A DNA stretch of 64,000 bases from Paraburkholderia tagetis (GCF_022213065.1 NZ_JAKLJA010000014.1:100568-164567); one strand, 5' to 3'; shown: positions 1 to 8,735, numbered from the stretch's first letter. The notes: a model not told the origin generated them from the letters alone. Made by a program: numbers and translations.

Positions 1-1382
1 CCCAGACCCTTGCCGATGATCGCCGACGTGGGCGCGAGCATCTCCGGCATGCCCGGGCCGCCCTTCGGGCCGAGGTAGCGCAGCACGACCACATCGCCGG
101 CCTTGATCTTGTCGGCAAGGATCGCTTCCATTGCGCTTTGCTCGTCGTCGAACACGCGCGCCGGGCCCGTGATCACCGGGTTCTTCAGGCCCGTGATCTT
201 GGCGACGGCGCCTTCGGTCGCGAGGTTGCCCTTGAGGATCGCGAGGTGGCCTTCCCTGTACAGCGCCTGGTCGATGGGGAAGATGACCTTTTGATCGGCG
301 CGCGGCTTCGACGGCACGTCCTTGAGTTCTTCGGCCATGGTCTTGCCGGTGATGGTCATGCAGTCGCCGTGCAACAGCCCTGCGTCGAGCAGGATCTTGA
401 GCACCTGTGGAATGCCGCCGGCCTTGTGCAGGTCGGTCGCCACATACTGGCCCGAGGGCTTCAGATCGCAAATCACCGGCACTTTCTTGCGCATGCGCTC
501 GAAGTCGTCGATGCTCCAGTCGATTTCGGCAGCATGCGCGATGGCAAGATAGTGCAGCACCGCGTTGGTCGAACCGCCTGTGGCCATGATGAGCGCGACA
601 GCATTCTCGATGGACTTCTTCGTGATGATGTCGCGCGGCTTGAGGTCCTTCTTGACCGCTTCGACGAGCACGCGCGCCGACTCGGCGGCTGAATCGACCT
701 TCTCTTCGTCGGGGTTGGCCATCGTCGACGAATACATGAGCGACATGCCGAGCGCCTCGAACGAAGAGCTCATCGTGTTGGCCGTGTACATGCCGCCGCA
801 CGAACCCGTGGACGGACACGCATTTTTCTCGACGCCTTCGAAGTCCTCTTCGGACAGGCGGCCAGCCGTGAATTCGCCCACGGCCTCGAACGCCGACACG
901 ATGGTCAGATCCTTGCCCTTCCAGTTGCCCGGGCGGATCGTGCCGCCATACACATAGATGCCGGGCACGTTCATGCGTGCGAGCGCGATCACGCCGCCCG
1001 GCATGTTCTTGTCGCAGCCGCCGATCACGACCACGCCGTCCATCCATTGCCCCTGCACGCAGGTCTCGATGCAGTCGGCGATCACCTCGCGCGACACGAG
1101 CGAGTACTTCATGCCTTCGGTGCCCATCGACATGCCGTCCGAGATCGTGGGCGTGCCGAAGATCTGCGGATTGGCGTCAGCGCCCTTGACGGCGGCCACG
1201 GCTGCGTCGGCGAGACGCTGCAGGCCCGCATTGCAGGGCGTGATGGTCGAGTGGCCATTGGCGATGCCGATCATCGGCTTGTCGAAGTCGGCCTTTTCGT
1301 AGCCGAGCGCGTAATACATCGAACGGTTCGGCGAGCGGGCGACGCCTTGCGTGATGTGCTTCGAACGACGGTTGTATGCCAT
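1..1382 (-). CDS. ilvD: Dihydroxy-acid dehydratase, 3' end beyond the window
   Basis: Catalyses dehydration of dihydroxy-acids to 2-keto acids in valine, leucine and isoleucine biosynthesis, in the cytoplasm, with an Fe-S cluster. The reading frame starts with MAYNRRSKHITQGVARSPNR at 1382 and runs off the left edge after about 460 codons, so roughly the last 100 residues of a family near 560 are outside. Visible hallmarks are GGCDKNMPGG with C123 and NACPSTGSCGGMYTANTM with C195, the conserved cysteine motifs of the IlvD/Edd family. It diverges from a LysR-type regulator gene with a 224-bp spacer, which suggests control by that regulator. Identification is secure; only the C-terminus is unseen. 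Confidence 0.95.
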   Translation of the reverse strand, partial: MAYNRRSKHITQGVARSPNRSMYYALGYEKADFDKPMIGIANGHSTITPCNAGLQRLADAAVAAVKGADANPQIFGTPTISDGMSMGTEGMKYSLVSREVIADCIETCVQGQWMDGVVVIGGCDKNMPGGVIALARMNVPGIYVYGGTIRPGNWKGKDLTIVSAFEAVGEFTAGRLSEEDFEGVEKNACPSTGSCGGMYTANTMSSSFEALGMSLMYSSTMANPDEEKVDSAAESARVLVEAVKKDLKPRDIITKKSIENAVALIMATGGSTNAVLHYLAIAHAAEIDWSIDDFERMRKKVPVICDLKPSGQYVATDLHKAGGIPQVLKILLDAGLLHGDCMTITGKTMAEELKDVPSKPRADQKVIFPIDQALYREGHLAILKGNLATEGAVAKITGLKNPVITGPARVFDDEQSAMEAILADKIKAGDVVVLRYLGPKGGPGMPEMLAPTSAIIGKGL

Positions 1383-1495
1383 GGGGACGCTCCGTGGAAG
1401 GTGTCTCGTGTTTTGTTCGGTTGCCGGAGCGGAGGGCTTGGGAAGGCATGCGCCGGCATGTGCGAAGAAAGAATGGAGTTTCGCGAGCGCAATGT

Positions 1496-1513
1496 CCAAT
1501 ATATTATTCTTGG
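1496..1513. promoter_or_regulatory. Dyad and AT-rich promoter zone between ilvD and lysR
   Basis: The ilvD/LysR spacer contains an AT-rich patch with the imperfect dyad CCAA-N10-TTGG. Read on the minus strand it includes TAATAT (1501-1506), a possible -10 for ilvD. LysR regulators commonly bind AT-rich dyads in such divergent spacers, so this is the best operator candidate. The link to this LysR is inference from position. Confidence 0.3.
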
Positions 1514-1606
1514 CCTGGTGAGTCGTAAAAAGAATCACAGGGCGCGCTTGCTGCGTTTTCAGCGCACGTTTATCCCGTTTTTGCCCCGTTTTTGCCCCGT
1601 TTATCC

Positions 1607-2587
1607 ATGAGCACCACGATTCCCGATCTGCGCCAGTTGCGCTACTTCGTGGCCGTGGCCGAGGAGCAGCATTTCGGCCGCGCCGCGGCGCGCCTTTCGA
1701 TGACGCAGCCGCCGCTTTCACAGGCCATTCGCGCGCTGGAGGAGACGCTTGGCGTCGAGCTTTTCGCGCGCACGCGCCGCTCGGTCGAGTTGACGGCCGT
1801 GGGCGCCGATCTGCTGCCCGAGGTACGGCGCCTGCTCGCCGCCGCGCAGGCGCTGCGGCCGCTTGCCCAGAGCCTCGCGCGCGGCGAGGCGGGCGTGCTG
1901 GCGTTGGCCTTCGTCTCGACCGCCGATTACGGGTTGCTGCCGCTGCTGCTGCGCGACTTCGGCGCGCGCCACCCGCGCGTGCGCCTGCAACTCGCGGAGG
2001 CCACGAGCGACGTGCAGATCGACGAGCTGGTGGCGGGCCGCATCGACGCGGGCCTCGTGATCGCGCCCTTGCCACCGCGTCACGCGGCGCAGCTCGCGTA
2101 TCTGCCGGTCGCGCGCGAGCCGCTCGTGGTGGCCATGCCGGCCGGGCTTTCGGCGCGCACGGGCGATCAGAATCGAGGTGATTCGGGCAATGGCGGCGAC
2201 CCGGCCGCGCACGACTGGTGCGAGACGCCCGTGAGCCTCGCCGATCTCGCCGATGTCCCGCTCGTGGTGTTTCCGCGCCATCTGGCCCCGGGCTTTTACG
2301 ACACCATCATGGATTGCTACGGCGCGGCCGGGCTAGTGCCGCGCGTGGGCCAGGAGGCGATCCAGATGCAGACGATCGTGAGCCTCGTTTCCGCGGGCAT
2401 GGGCATCGCGCTCGTGCCCTGGTCGCTGCGGCATCTGCGGCGCACGGGCGTGGTCTACCGGCCGCTGGCCGAAGCGGCGCCGACGATCGAAACGGGCCTC
2501 GTCTGGCGTGCCGAGGAGGTGAGCCCGGTGCTGGCGGCGTTCATCGAAATCGTGCGCGCGCACGCGGTGACGGCGGGCCTGCCATAG
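1607..2587 (+). CDS. LysR-family transcriptional regulator
   Basis: A 326-residue regulator with an N-terminal winged helix-turn-helix at about residues 6-65 (LRQLRYFVAVAEEQHFGRAA, then SMTQPPLSQAIRALEETLGV) and a C-terminal periplasmic-binding-fold effector domain at about 90-310. The ATG at 1607 is preferred over an in-frame TTG five codons upstream because it places the usual LRQLRYFVAVAE stretch close to the N-terminus. It is divergent from ilvD, so control of ilvD or of a branched-chain or sugar-acid pathway is a reasonable guess. The effector is not evident. A non-conserved Gly/Asp/Asn-rich insertion lies near residues 185-205. Confidence 0.9.
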   Translation: MSTTIPDLRQLRYFVAVAEEQHFGRAAARLSMTQPPLSQAIRALEETLGVELFARTRRSVELTAVGADLLPEVRRLLAAAQALRPLAQSLARGEAGVLALAFVSTADYGLLPLLLRDFGARHPRVRLQLAEATSDVQIDELVAGRIDAGLVIAPLPPRHAAQLAYLPVAREPLVVAMPAGLSARTGDQNRGDSGNGGDPAAHDWCETPVSLADLADVPLVVFPRHLAPGFYDTIMDCYGAAGLVPRVGQEAIQMQTIVSLVSAGMGIALVPWSLRHLRRTGVVYRPLAEAAPTIETGLVWRAEEVSPVLAAFIEIVRAHAVTAGLP

Positions 2588-2897
2588 GCCCGATGAGCGT
2601 TCTTCGCGACAAGGCGACAGGCTCGGCGCCCCCGGCTTTCTTACCCGGCCCTGGAATCTGCATCGAGCCGTATTGAAGGTGCATTTTGGTGCTGGCTCCC
2701 TCGTCTCGGCGATAATGTGTCGCTGCGGCGCACGATGCGAACTGTGCAGCTTTGAAAACGTCCAATGCACGCGCCATGGCGTTTTTGCGCACGTTTTTGG
2801 CACGCCTTGGGCACGCTTTGGCCATTTCCCTGCCGGTCTCGCGCCGATTTTTACAACTCGATTTCAATCCTCACCGCCGACAAGCACTGATTCCACG
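2588..2897. other. Intergenic region upstream of lgt
   Basis: About 310 bp between the LysR gene and lgt. No convincing gene is seen. GATAAT at 2711-2716 is a plausible -10 box for lgt, with a poor TTGGTG at 2686-2691 at non-ideal spacing. The remainder is an unremarkable leader with several short T-runs. An in-frame upstream extension of lgt exists but lacks the family's N-terminus, so the start was placed at 2898. Confidence 0.5.
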
Positions 2898-3812
2898 ATG
2901 CTCATCCACCCGAATTTCGACCCCATCGCCATTCATCTGGGGCCGCTCGCCGTGCGCTGGTACGGCCTCATGTATCTCGTCGGCTTCATCCTCGCGATCG
3001 TGATCGGCCGCCTGCGCCTGCGCTTGCCATACGTGGCCGCGCAGGGCTGGACCGTCAAGGACATCGACGACATGCTGTTCTACGGCGTGCTCGGCACGGT
3101 CCTCGGCGGGCGCCTCGGCTACGTCCTGTTCTACAAGGCGAGCTGGTACTTCGCGCATCCGCTCGACATCTTCAAGGTGTGGGAAGGCGGCATGTCGTTC
3201 CATGGCGGCTTTCTCGGCGTGACTTTCGCGATGGTCCTGTTCGCGTGGCAGCGCGGACGCACCTGGCTCCAGGTCACCGACTTCGTCGCGCCGATGGTGC
3301 CCACGGGTCTCGCCGCGGGACGTCTCGGCAACTTCATCAATGGCGAACTGTGGGGCCGCGTGACCTCGCCGGACGCGCCGTGGGCGATGATGTTCCCGGG
3401 CGCCGCCAACGACGACGCCGCGTGGCTCGCCGCACATCCGCAACAGGCCGCACAGTGGCATCTGAACGAAGTGTTCGCGCAATATCATCTGCTGCCGCGT
3501 CATCCGTCCGAGCTTTACGAAATCGCACTCGAAGGCATCGCGCTCTTCATCGTGCTGATTCTGTTCTCGCGCAAGCAGCGCCCCGTGGGCGCGATCTCGG
3601 CGATGTTCCTGATCGGCTATGGCCTCGCGCGCTTCACTGTGGAGTTCGCGCGCGAGCCCGACGATTTCCTCGGGCTGCTTGCGCTGGGTTTCTCGATGGG
3701 GCAGTGGCTCTCGTTGCCGATGATCGTCGTGGGCGTACTGATGATGATCTGGGCGTATCGTCGCGCCAAACGCGGCAACGGTGCGCAGCAAGTCGTGGGT
3801 TCCAGGAGCTGA
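2898..3812 (+). CDS. lgt: Prolipoprotein diacylglyceryl transferase
   Basis: Inner-membrane enzyme that transfers diacylglycerol from phosphatidylglycerol to the lipobox cysteine of prolipoproteins, the first step of lipoprotein maturation. The 304-residue protein has about seven membrane segments and the family landmarks: Y22/Y26 near the first helix, HGG with H102, and the signature GRLGNFINGELWGR with R142 and E150, matching the essential residues known from E. coli Lgt. The ATG at 2898 begins MLIHPNFDPIAIHLGPLAVR, typical of the family. Its substrates include the lipoproteins encoded elsewhere in this window (outer-membrane factor, OmpA-like and SodC-like proteins). It ends just before a good intrinsic terminator. 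Confidence 0.97.
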   Translation: MLIHPNFDPIAIHLGPLAVRWYGLMYLVGFILAIVIGRLRLRLPYVAAQGWTVKDIDDMLFYGVLGTVLGGRLGYVLFYKASWYFAHPLDIFKVWEGGMSFHGGFLGVTFAMVLFAWQRGRTWLQVTDFVAPMVPTGLAAGRLGNFINGELWGRVTSPDAPWAMMFPGAANDDAAWLAAHPQQAAQWHLNEVFAQYHLLPRHPSELYEIALEGIALFIVLILFSRKQRPVGAISAMFLIGYGLARFTVEFAREPDDFLGLLALGFSMGQWLSLPMIVVGVLMMIWAYRRAKRGNGAQQVVGSRS

Positions 3813-3856
3813 TGCGACTCGTGTCGTAATGAACCCGCCGCACTGAATGCATCATG

Positions 3857-3886
3857 AAAAAAGCCACGGTTTTTGCCGTGGCTTTT
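3857..3886 (+). terminator. Intrinsic terminator after lgt
   Basis: Perfect inverted repeat AAGCCACGG / CCGTGGCTT around a T-rich loop, flanked by A-run and T-run, so it can act in both directions. It sits 44 bp after the lgt stop and before the convergent SIMPL-domain gene. Confidence 0.85.
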
Positions 3887-3959
3887 CTGTTTGCGCGCAC
3901 CACGCGGGCGACGCGCGCGAACTGGATGATGTGAGCGGCTGATATGAGCCGCGCGTGCG

Positions 3960-4691
3960 TTACTTCATCTGCACCGAGCCCGACACGTTGACGCTCACGG
4001 TGGACGTGCCGCCTTCGAGCGGCATGGGCGGTGCGGCCTTCGCATCGGCCGACATCGCGCGCGCGCTCATCATCATCATCGGACGCGGCGGCACGCCTTG
4101 ATGGCCCACGTTCACATCGCGGACCGTGTAGCTGCTATAGCCGAACGCGCGTGCGTTCGTGGCAGCCTGCTCGCGGAACGAGGCGATTGCCTGACCCGAA
4201 AGCTTCTGCTCGGCGGCGCGCTGCGCTTCGGGCGAGAGCGAGAACTGCACGTTGCCCACCTGCATCACCGAAGCAATATCGCCGGCGAGCTTCGAAGCGG
4301 CGGCGAAGTCGTGCGATTCGAGCACGACTTCCGTGCGGCCGCGCCATGCCGAAATGCGTCCGTCGCGATCGGTCGACGGATAGATCGAGAACTGGCCCGA
4401 ACGCGCGGTCACGCCCGCGACGCCCTTGGCTTTTTGCAGCGCCTGGTCGGCGCGCTGATTGAGCGTGGTCGTGAGCGACGCGGGATCCTTCGCTTCCTGC
4501 TCGTAAAACAGTGTGATCGTGACGACGTCCTGCGGGATCTCGGCGCTGGCCTGCGCGGAAAGCGAGAGCACGCCCGAGGGTTGATAGTGCGCTTCGCTCT
4601 GCGCAAGGGCAGCGCGGGGCGCGAGCGTCATGGCAAGCGGCACAGCGGCAACGAGGGCGGCGGCGAGCGTGACGGCGGTTTTTCTCTTCAT
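3960..4691 (-). CDS. SIMPL-domain (DUF541) periplasmic protein
   Basis: A 243-residue exported protein. The N-terminus MKRKTAVTLAAALVAAVPLA with a following ALAQ site is a clear signal peptide. The mature part (about 38-240) has the SIMPL/DUF541 pattern: a beta-rich start (SGVLSLSAQASAEIPQDVVT), a long central helix region with AxQK motifs, and a final strand pair ending in VSVNVSGSVQMK. Family members such as E. coli YggE are periplasmic or outer-membrane associated and are linked to oxidative stress, but no enzymatic role is established. The ATG at 4691 is chosen because upstream in-frame codons would bury the signal peptide. It is convergent with lgt. Confidence 0.88.
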   Translation of the reverse strand: MKRKTAVTLAAALVAAVPLAMTLAPRAALAQSEAHYQPSGVLSLSAQASAEIPQDVVTITLFYEQEAKDPASLTTTLNQRADQALQKAKGVAGVTARSGQFSIYPSTDRDGRISAWRGRTEVVLESHDFAAASKLAGDIASVMQVGNVQFSLSPEAQRAAEQKLSGQAIASFREQAATNARAFGYSSYTVRDVNVGHQGVPPRPMMMMSARAMSADAKAAPPMPLEGGTSTVSVNVSGSVQMK

Positions 4692-4916
4692 TTTGGGCTC
4701 CTGGCAGAACGGATTCGCAAACGGCGCGCACACCAAGGCGCCGAAGCGAGCGCATGATTGTGCGTAACTGTGCGCCGGCACGTCGTGCATGCGTGTCGGC
4801 TGCGTGCGTGTACGTGTGCGTGCGTGTTCTTTAGGCGAGGTGGGCCACGCAGGGTTCCCGTCGGAGCAAGCGGGCTTGGCAATCTTTAAAGACTGGCGGC
4901 GTGCGTACGCCCAGGC

Positions 4917-5375
4917 TTACATCAGCCGCTTCGTGATGAAATCCCACTCGGCCTTCGTGACCGGCGTGATGGACAGACGATTGCCTCGCGCGAGCACGCG
5001 CATCTCGGCGAGTTCGTCATGCTCGCGCAACGCGGCGAGCGCGATGAGTGGGCACTTCTTCTTGAACACCACATCGATGAGCATCCAGCGCGGACTTTCC
5101 TGCGTGGATTTCGCGTCGTAGTAGGGGCTCTTCGAGTCGAATTGCGTGGGATCCGGATACGGCGTGGACGAGACTTGCGCGAGGCCGGCGATGCCGGGCT
5201 CGGGGCAACTCGAGTGATAGAAGAGCACGCCGTCGCCGATCTGCATGATGTCGCGCATGAAGTTGCGCGCCTGATAGTTGCGCACCCCGGTCCATGGCAG
5301 CGTGCGCTGCGGGGCGTTCGCGAGATCGTCGATGCTTGCTTCGTCGGGTTCGGACTTCATCAGCCAGTAGCGCAT
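4917..5375 (-). CDS. EVE-domain protein
   Basis: A 152-residue protein made of one EVE domain, the PUA-like fold related to thymocyte nuclear protein 1, thought to bind modified bases in nucleic acid. Family residues are visible: MRYWLMKSEPDEASIDDL at the N-terminus, WTGVRNYQARNFMRDIMQIGD, then FYHSSCPEPGIAGLAQV and the C-terminal RLSITPVTKAEWDFI. The length is normal for stand-alone members. It lies directly downstream of the 6S RNA gene on the same strand, an arrangement that parallels zapA-ssrS-ygfA in E. coli by position only. The biological target is unknown. Confidence 0.93.
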   Translation of the reverse strand: MRYWLMKSEPDEASIDDLANAPQRTLPWTGVRNYQARNFMRDIMQIGDGVLFYHSSCPEPGIAGLAQVSSTPYPDPTQFDSKSPYYDAKSTQESPRWMLIDVVFKKKCPLIALAALREHDELAEMRVLARGNRLSITPVTKAEWDFITKRLM

Positions 5376-5460
5376 GAGTCGAAGTAACGCGTCGAAAGTG
5401 GAGGGGGCGATACAGCGTTGGCGCGCAGAAAAAGAACGCCAAAAGGGAGCGCCAAAAGGA

Positions 5461-5492
5461 AAACGGCATCGAACGTGAGTCCGATGCCGTTT
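5461..5492 (-). terminator. Intrinsic terminator of 6S RNA
   Basis: Perfect 11-bp inverted repeat AAACGGCATCG / CGATGCCGTTT with a 10-nt loop. Read on the minus strand it is followed by TTTTCCTTTT, placing the terminator directly after the 3' end of the 6S RNA homologue. Confidence 0.8.
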
Positions 5493-5494
5493 GA

Positions 5495-5658
5495 ATAGGT
5501 CCCCGCCATAGCCGCTAGGCCGGCATCCTGAACCGGGGGTTCAGAATTGGTCGCAGTTAGCAGCACTTCGGGTACATCAGACTAGTGACGCGCACGCCCG
5601 TGCTACAAATTTCCGCAACCGTGCACATGGCATTGGTTCAAGGAATATATGACCTTGG
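5495..5658 (-). ncRNA. ssrS: 6S RNA
   Basis: On the minus strand downstream of zapA the sequence contains the landmarks of 6S RNA. The 3' half has AACTGCGACC, then a CTGAACC...GGTTCAG hairpin, then GCCGGCCTAGCGGC, mirroring the E. coli order AACTGCGAC, CCTTGAACC...GGTTCAAGG, GCCTGCGGCGGC. The 5' half carries TTCCTTGAACCAATGCC, and the outer ends can close through AGGTC/GACCT (5651-5655 with 5497-5501). An intrinsic terminator follows at once. 6S RNA binds sigma70 RNA polymerase in its open-complex-like bulge and represses housekeeping promoters in stationary phase. Location next to zapA is the usual one. Exact ends are estimates, and no clean -10 box is visible. Confidence 0.82.
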
Positions 5659-5759
5659 CGAACCAGGCAGGGAAGCTGACTAAACTTTTACGACCGCTGT
5701 TTAGAAACGTCTTGTGGACGTTTCCATGAGCATCATTTTAACGCATTGTGCAGCAGGTT

Positions 5760-6074
5760 TTATTGCACACCGTACTGCTGGATCACTGCGCCAAGTTGCT
5801 CGTTCATTTGGCGCATTGTACGACGGATTTCTTCCGCTGGGAATGCTTCGCCGTGCCTCACGCTGGTCTGCAGACGCAGCAATTCCGACGCGATCGAAAG
5901 CGCGGCCATCACCGCGATGCGGTCCGTGCCGCGCACGTTGCTGTGATTGCGGATCTTCGACATTTCCGCATCCACGCGCGCCACCGCTTCGAGCAGCGCG
6001 CCTTCGGTTTCAGGTGAACAGGCGAGGCGATAGGTCTGGCCGAGAATCGTCGCTTCGATCTGTTTGGTCGTCAT
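5760..6074 (-). CDS. zapA: Cell division protein ZapA
   Basis: A 104-residue Z-ring-associated protein that promotes FtsZ bundling. It begins MTTKQIEATILGQTYRLACS, the usual beta-hairpin of ZapA, followed by the head-domain pattern GALLEAVARVDAEMSKIR and DRIAVMAALSIASELL, and ends in a coiled-coil (AEEIRRTMRQMNEQLGAVIQ) that drives tetramer formation. Its ATG overlaps the stop of the upstream zapB-like gene by 4 bp (ATGA at 6071-6074), so the two are translationally coupled. The 6S RNA gene follows on the same strand. Confidence 0.95.
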   Translation of the reverse strand: MTTKQIEATILGQTYRLACSPETEGALLEAVARVDAEMSKIRNHSNVRGTDRIAVMAALSIASELLRLQTSVRHGEAFPAEEIRRTMRQMNEQLGAVIQQYGVQ

Positions 6075-6421
6075 GCATTTTCTCCGTGGCGAGCGGCGTT
6101 GTCGTCGTCGGCGTTCTGCGACGGCTCGAGCAAATCGAGCTGGTTGTCGCGCTCCGCGCCCGTGCGTGCACGCGGCAGCTTTTCGAGGATCGCGTTCAGA
6201 CGGACCTGGGCGTCGTCGATTTTGGCCGAGAGCCCATCGCGCTCGGCCTGCAGCGCGTTGCGCTCTTCGCGCACCTGTTCGAGTTCGGCACGCGCCGCTT
6301 CGCATTGCGTGTGCAGTTGCGCGAGTTGCTCTTCGAGCGCCACGCGAGCTTCATGATGGCGCTGATTGATCTCGATCAGCCGCCCGATGTTTTGTGAGAG
6401 TGTTTCGAGTTCGTTGAGCAT
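6071..6421 (-). CDS. ZapB-like coiled-coil protein
   Basis: A 116-residue, almost wholly helical protein. Residues 1-85 show continuous heptads rich in Leu, Glu, Gln and Arg (LNELETLSQNIGRLIEINQR onward), then a charged disordered tail. The position immediately upstream of and overlapping zapA matches the small TIGR02449/ZapB-like coiled-coil genes found before zapA in many proteobacteria, so a role at the division septum is likely. It is longer than E. coli ZapB (about 80 residues) and sequence identity is expected to be low. Function is inferred from context and fold, not from specific residues. Confidence 0.8.
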   Translation of the reverse strand: MLNELETLSQNIGRLIEINQRHHEARVALEEQLAQLHTQCEAARAELEQVREERNALQAERDGLSAKIDDAQVRLNAILEKLPRARTGAERDNQLDLLEPSQNADDDNAARHGENA

Positions 6422-6750
6422 GTGCTGCGTCCTCTAAAGACAGGCATTCTAGCGCGGATTGTCGCGTATTCCGACAATTGCGTCGTTTCCAGACGTAACA
6501 GCACCGCTTCGTGTTTGCTTCTTGCGGTTTTTGAAAGCCTTGTGTGAAAGCCCTGTGTGAACGCCGTGCCGGCGCGCGACATTCGGGACCACATCTTGCT
6601 CTGCGCGCGAGACCGAGTCTCATACCACGATCGGAACCGCATTTCGCGCAATAATGGCGCTTCCTTGACGCTCCCACGGGCCTCCTGCACTTGCCGGCGC
6701 TCGGGCGCCGGGGCACTGGAACCGGGGCGGCCCTACGACCACTTTCGACG
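6422..6750. other. Divergent spacer zapB / btuC, no riboswitch seen
   Basis: About 330 bp separating the zapB-zapA operon (minus) from the cobalamin operon (plus). I looked for a cobalamin riboswitch (B12-box and GCTGCCCCCGCAACTG-type core) on both strands and did not find one. A small palindrome GAGACCGAGTCTC lies at 6608-6620. The permease frame is open back to a TTG at 6691, but the ATG at 6751 is preferred. Confidence 0.45.
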
Positions 6751-7887
6751 ATGCGAACCGTCAACCCCGATAAATCGCTCCGCACGCCAGCGCAGGTCTC
6801 GCCGCGCGTTTCTGGTGCGAATGCGGGTGCCAGTGCGGTTGCCAACGCCGGCGCCAAAGCGCTGCGCCGCACGATGAGCGCGCGCCGTGCGGTGGCGATC
6901 TGGTGTGCGCTCGCCGTCGCGGCGCTCGTGGTGTTCGTGGCGTCGCTCGCGACCGGCAGCGTGCCGGTGACGCTCGGGCAGGCGCTGCACGCGCTCGTGC
7001 CGGGCACGTCATCCATACCGGGCAACCACGACATGGCAAGCGAAATCGTGCGCACATTGCGTGCGCCGCGCGCGCTCGGCGGCTTCGCGTGCGGCGCGCT
7101 GCTCGCGCTCGCGGGCGCGCTGCTTCAAGTGCTGCTGCGCAATCCGCTCGCCGAACCCTATGTGCTGGGCGTCTCGGGCGGTGCCGCCGCGTTCGCGCTG
7201 GTAGCGATGATCGTGGGCGCGGCAGGGTGGGCCATGCAGGCGAGCGCCTGCGCGGGCGCGTTCGTTTCGATCCTTCTGGTGCTCGGTCTCGCGCGCCGCG
7301 AACTATGGCGCGGCGAGCCGCAGGACAGTTCCCCGCGCCTGTTGCTCACGGGCGCGGTAACGGCTGCTGGATGGGGCGCGCTCATCACGCTCCTGCTGAC
7401 ACTCGCTCCCGAAGCGAGCCTGCGCGGCATGCTGTTCTGGCTCACCGGCGACCTCAATGGCGCCGCCATGCCATGGCCCGCGTTGATCGCGCTCGCACTC
7501 GTGCTGGCGTTCGGCGTCAGCGCCGCGCCGCGCCTGAATGTGCTGTTGCGCGGCGACGCCGCTGCCCAGGCGCTCGGCGTGCCGGTGCTGCGCCTGCGCG
7601 TGGGCGTCTATCTCGCGGCATCGCTCGCGGCGGCGGCGGCCGTCACCACGGGCGGCACCATCGGCTTCGTCGGGCTCGTCGTGCCGCACATGCTGCGGCT
7701 CGCCTTCGGCAACGACCAGCGCATGCTCGTGCCCGCGGCCGCGCTGGCGGGCGGGCTTGCGGTCATGGGCGCCGATCTCGTCGCGCGTACCGTTGCCGCG
7801 CCCACGCAGTTGCCCGTGGGCGTCGTGACCGCGCTCGCGGGCGTGCCCGTGTTCCTGTGGATGCTGCTCAAGCGGCGCGCGCCATGA
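6751..7887 (+). CDS. btuC: Cobalamin/iron-type ABC transporter permease (FecCD family)
   Basis: A 378-residue inner-membrane protein with about ten membrane helices of the FecCD/BtuC family. Visible features are RTLRAPRALGGFACGALLAL, then GALLQVLLRNPLAEPYVLGV (the conserved Q..RNPLA-P-LG-S motif) and GGTIGFVGLVVPHMLRLAFG, the coupling loop to the ATPase. About 40 polar residues precede the first helix, so an alternative ATG at 6874 (MSARRAVAIW) is possible. The stop overlaps the ATPase start and is followed by cobT, cobS and a CobC-type gene, so the substrate is most likely vitamin B12 or cobinamide. The partner binding protein is probably the btuF-like gene at 11244-12266. Confidence 0.88.
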   Translation: MRTVNPDKSLRTPAQVSPRVSGANAGASAVANAGAKALRRTMSARRAVAIWCALAVAALVVFVASLATGSVPVTLGQALHALVPGTSSIPGNHDMASEIVRTLRAPRALGGFACGALLALAGALLQVLLRNPLAEPYVLGVSGGAAAFALVAMIVGAAGWAMQASACAGAFVSILLVLGLARRELWRGEPQDSSPRLLLTGAVTAAGWGALITLLLTLAPEASLRGMLFWLTGDLNGAAMPWPALIALALVLAFGVSAAPRLNVLLRGDAAAQALGVPVLRLRVGVYLAASLAAAAAVTTGGTIGFVGLVVPHMLRLAFGNDQRMLVPAAALAGGLAVMGADLVARTVAAPTQLPVGVVTALAGVPVFLWMLLKRRAP

Positions 7888-8699
7888 GTTACCAGGAGCG
7901 CACCTGTGCGAAGCCGCTGCTCGCCACGCACGCGCTCACGCTGCGTGCGGGCGCGCGCACGCTGGTCGAGGGCCTCACGCAGCGCTTCGACGCAGGCGAG
8001 ATCTGGTGCGTGGCCGGTGCGAACGGCGCGGGCAAGACCACGTTGATCGCGACGCTCGCCGGCCTGCGCGAGACCGCCGCGGGCCATGTGGAAGTGGACG
8101 GCGTCGCGCTGCGCGACTGGCAGCCGGTGCGCCTCGCGCAGCGCCGCGCGTTGATGCCGCAAGACGTGCGCGATGCGTTCAGCGCGAGCGTGCTCGACAT
8201 CGTGCTGCTCAACCGTTATCCACACCTCGCGGGCTGGGGCTGGGAAAGCGAGGACGACCGCGCGGCCGCGCACGCCGCGCTCGCGATGCTCGGGCTCGAA
8301 ACGTTCGCGGCGCGCGACGTGCTCTCGCTTTCGGGCGGCGAGCGCCAGCGCGTCGCGCTGGCGGCAGTGCTCTGCCAGGACGCGCCGCTGCTGCTGCTCG
8401 ACGAGCCGCTCTCGCATCTGGACCTCCATCATCAGATCGCCTGCCTCGAAGCGCTCGCGCACTGGGTGAACACCGGGTCGCGTACAGTGGTGTTTTCCTG
8501 TCACGATCTCAATCTTGCGCGGCGCTACGCGACGCACGCGCTGCTGCTCGACGGCCGCGGAGGCTGTTGCGCGGGTCCGGTGCGCGACGTCCTGACGGCC
8601 GAGCGCGCGAGCGCGGCTTTCGGCCACCCGCTCATGCTGATCCGCGAGGGAGCGCACGAGGCGCTCGTGGCTGCCTTCGAACCGCCACGCGAGCGCTGA
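7884..8699 (+). CDS. btuD: Cobalamin-type ABC transporter ATPase
   Basis: A 271-residue ABC ATPase that energises the adjacent permease. The Walker A motif GANGAGKTT lies at 45-53, the ABC signature LSGGERQR at about 149-156, and Walker B LLLLDEPLSHLD at about 169-180, with a switch histidine in VVFSCHDLNLA. The ATG overlaps the last bases of the permease gene (ATGA, 7884-7887), which indicates translational coupling. A short spacer with three copies of GAACTGAA separates it from cobT. Genomic context, not sequence alone, points to corrinoids over ferric siderophores. Confidence 0.9.
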   Translation: MSYQERTCAKPLLATHALTLRAGARTLVEGLTQRFDAGEIWCVAGANGAGKTTLIATLAGLRETAAGHVEVDGVALRDWQPVRLAQRRALMPQDVRDAFSASVLDIVLLNRYPHLAGWGWESEDDRAAAHAALAMLGLETFAARDVLSLSGGERQRVALAAVLCQDAPLLLLDEPLSHLDLHHQIACLEALAHWVNTGSRTVVFSCHDLNLARRYATHALLLDGRGGCCAGPVRDVLTAERASAAFGHPLMLIREGAHEALVAAFEPPRER

Positions 8700-8735
8700 C
8701 GCTTTGTGTCTCGGCGTGCCCCCTGCGCGCGAATA

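Noticed and set aside
1592..1606. TTG start of the LysR gene at 1592
   Set aside because: Adds five residues without homology; the ATG at 1607 fits the family N-terminus better.
6422..6750. Cobalamin riboswitch upstream of btuC
   Set aside because: Searched by eye for the conserved core and B12 box on both strands and found only GC-rich fragments such as GGGGCACTGG that do not build the structure.
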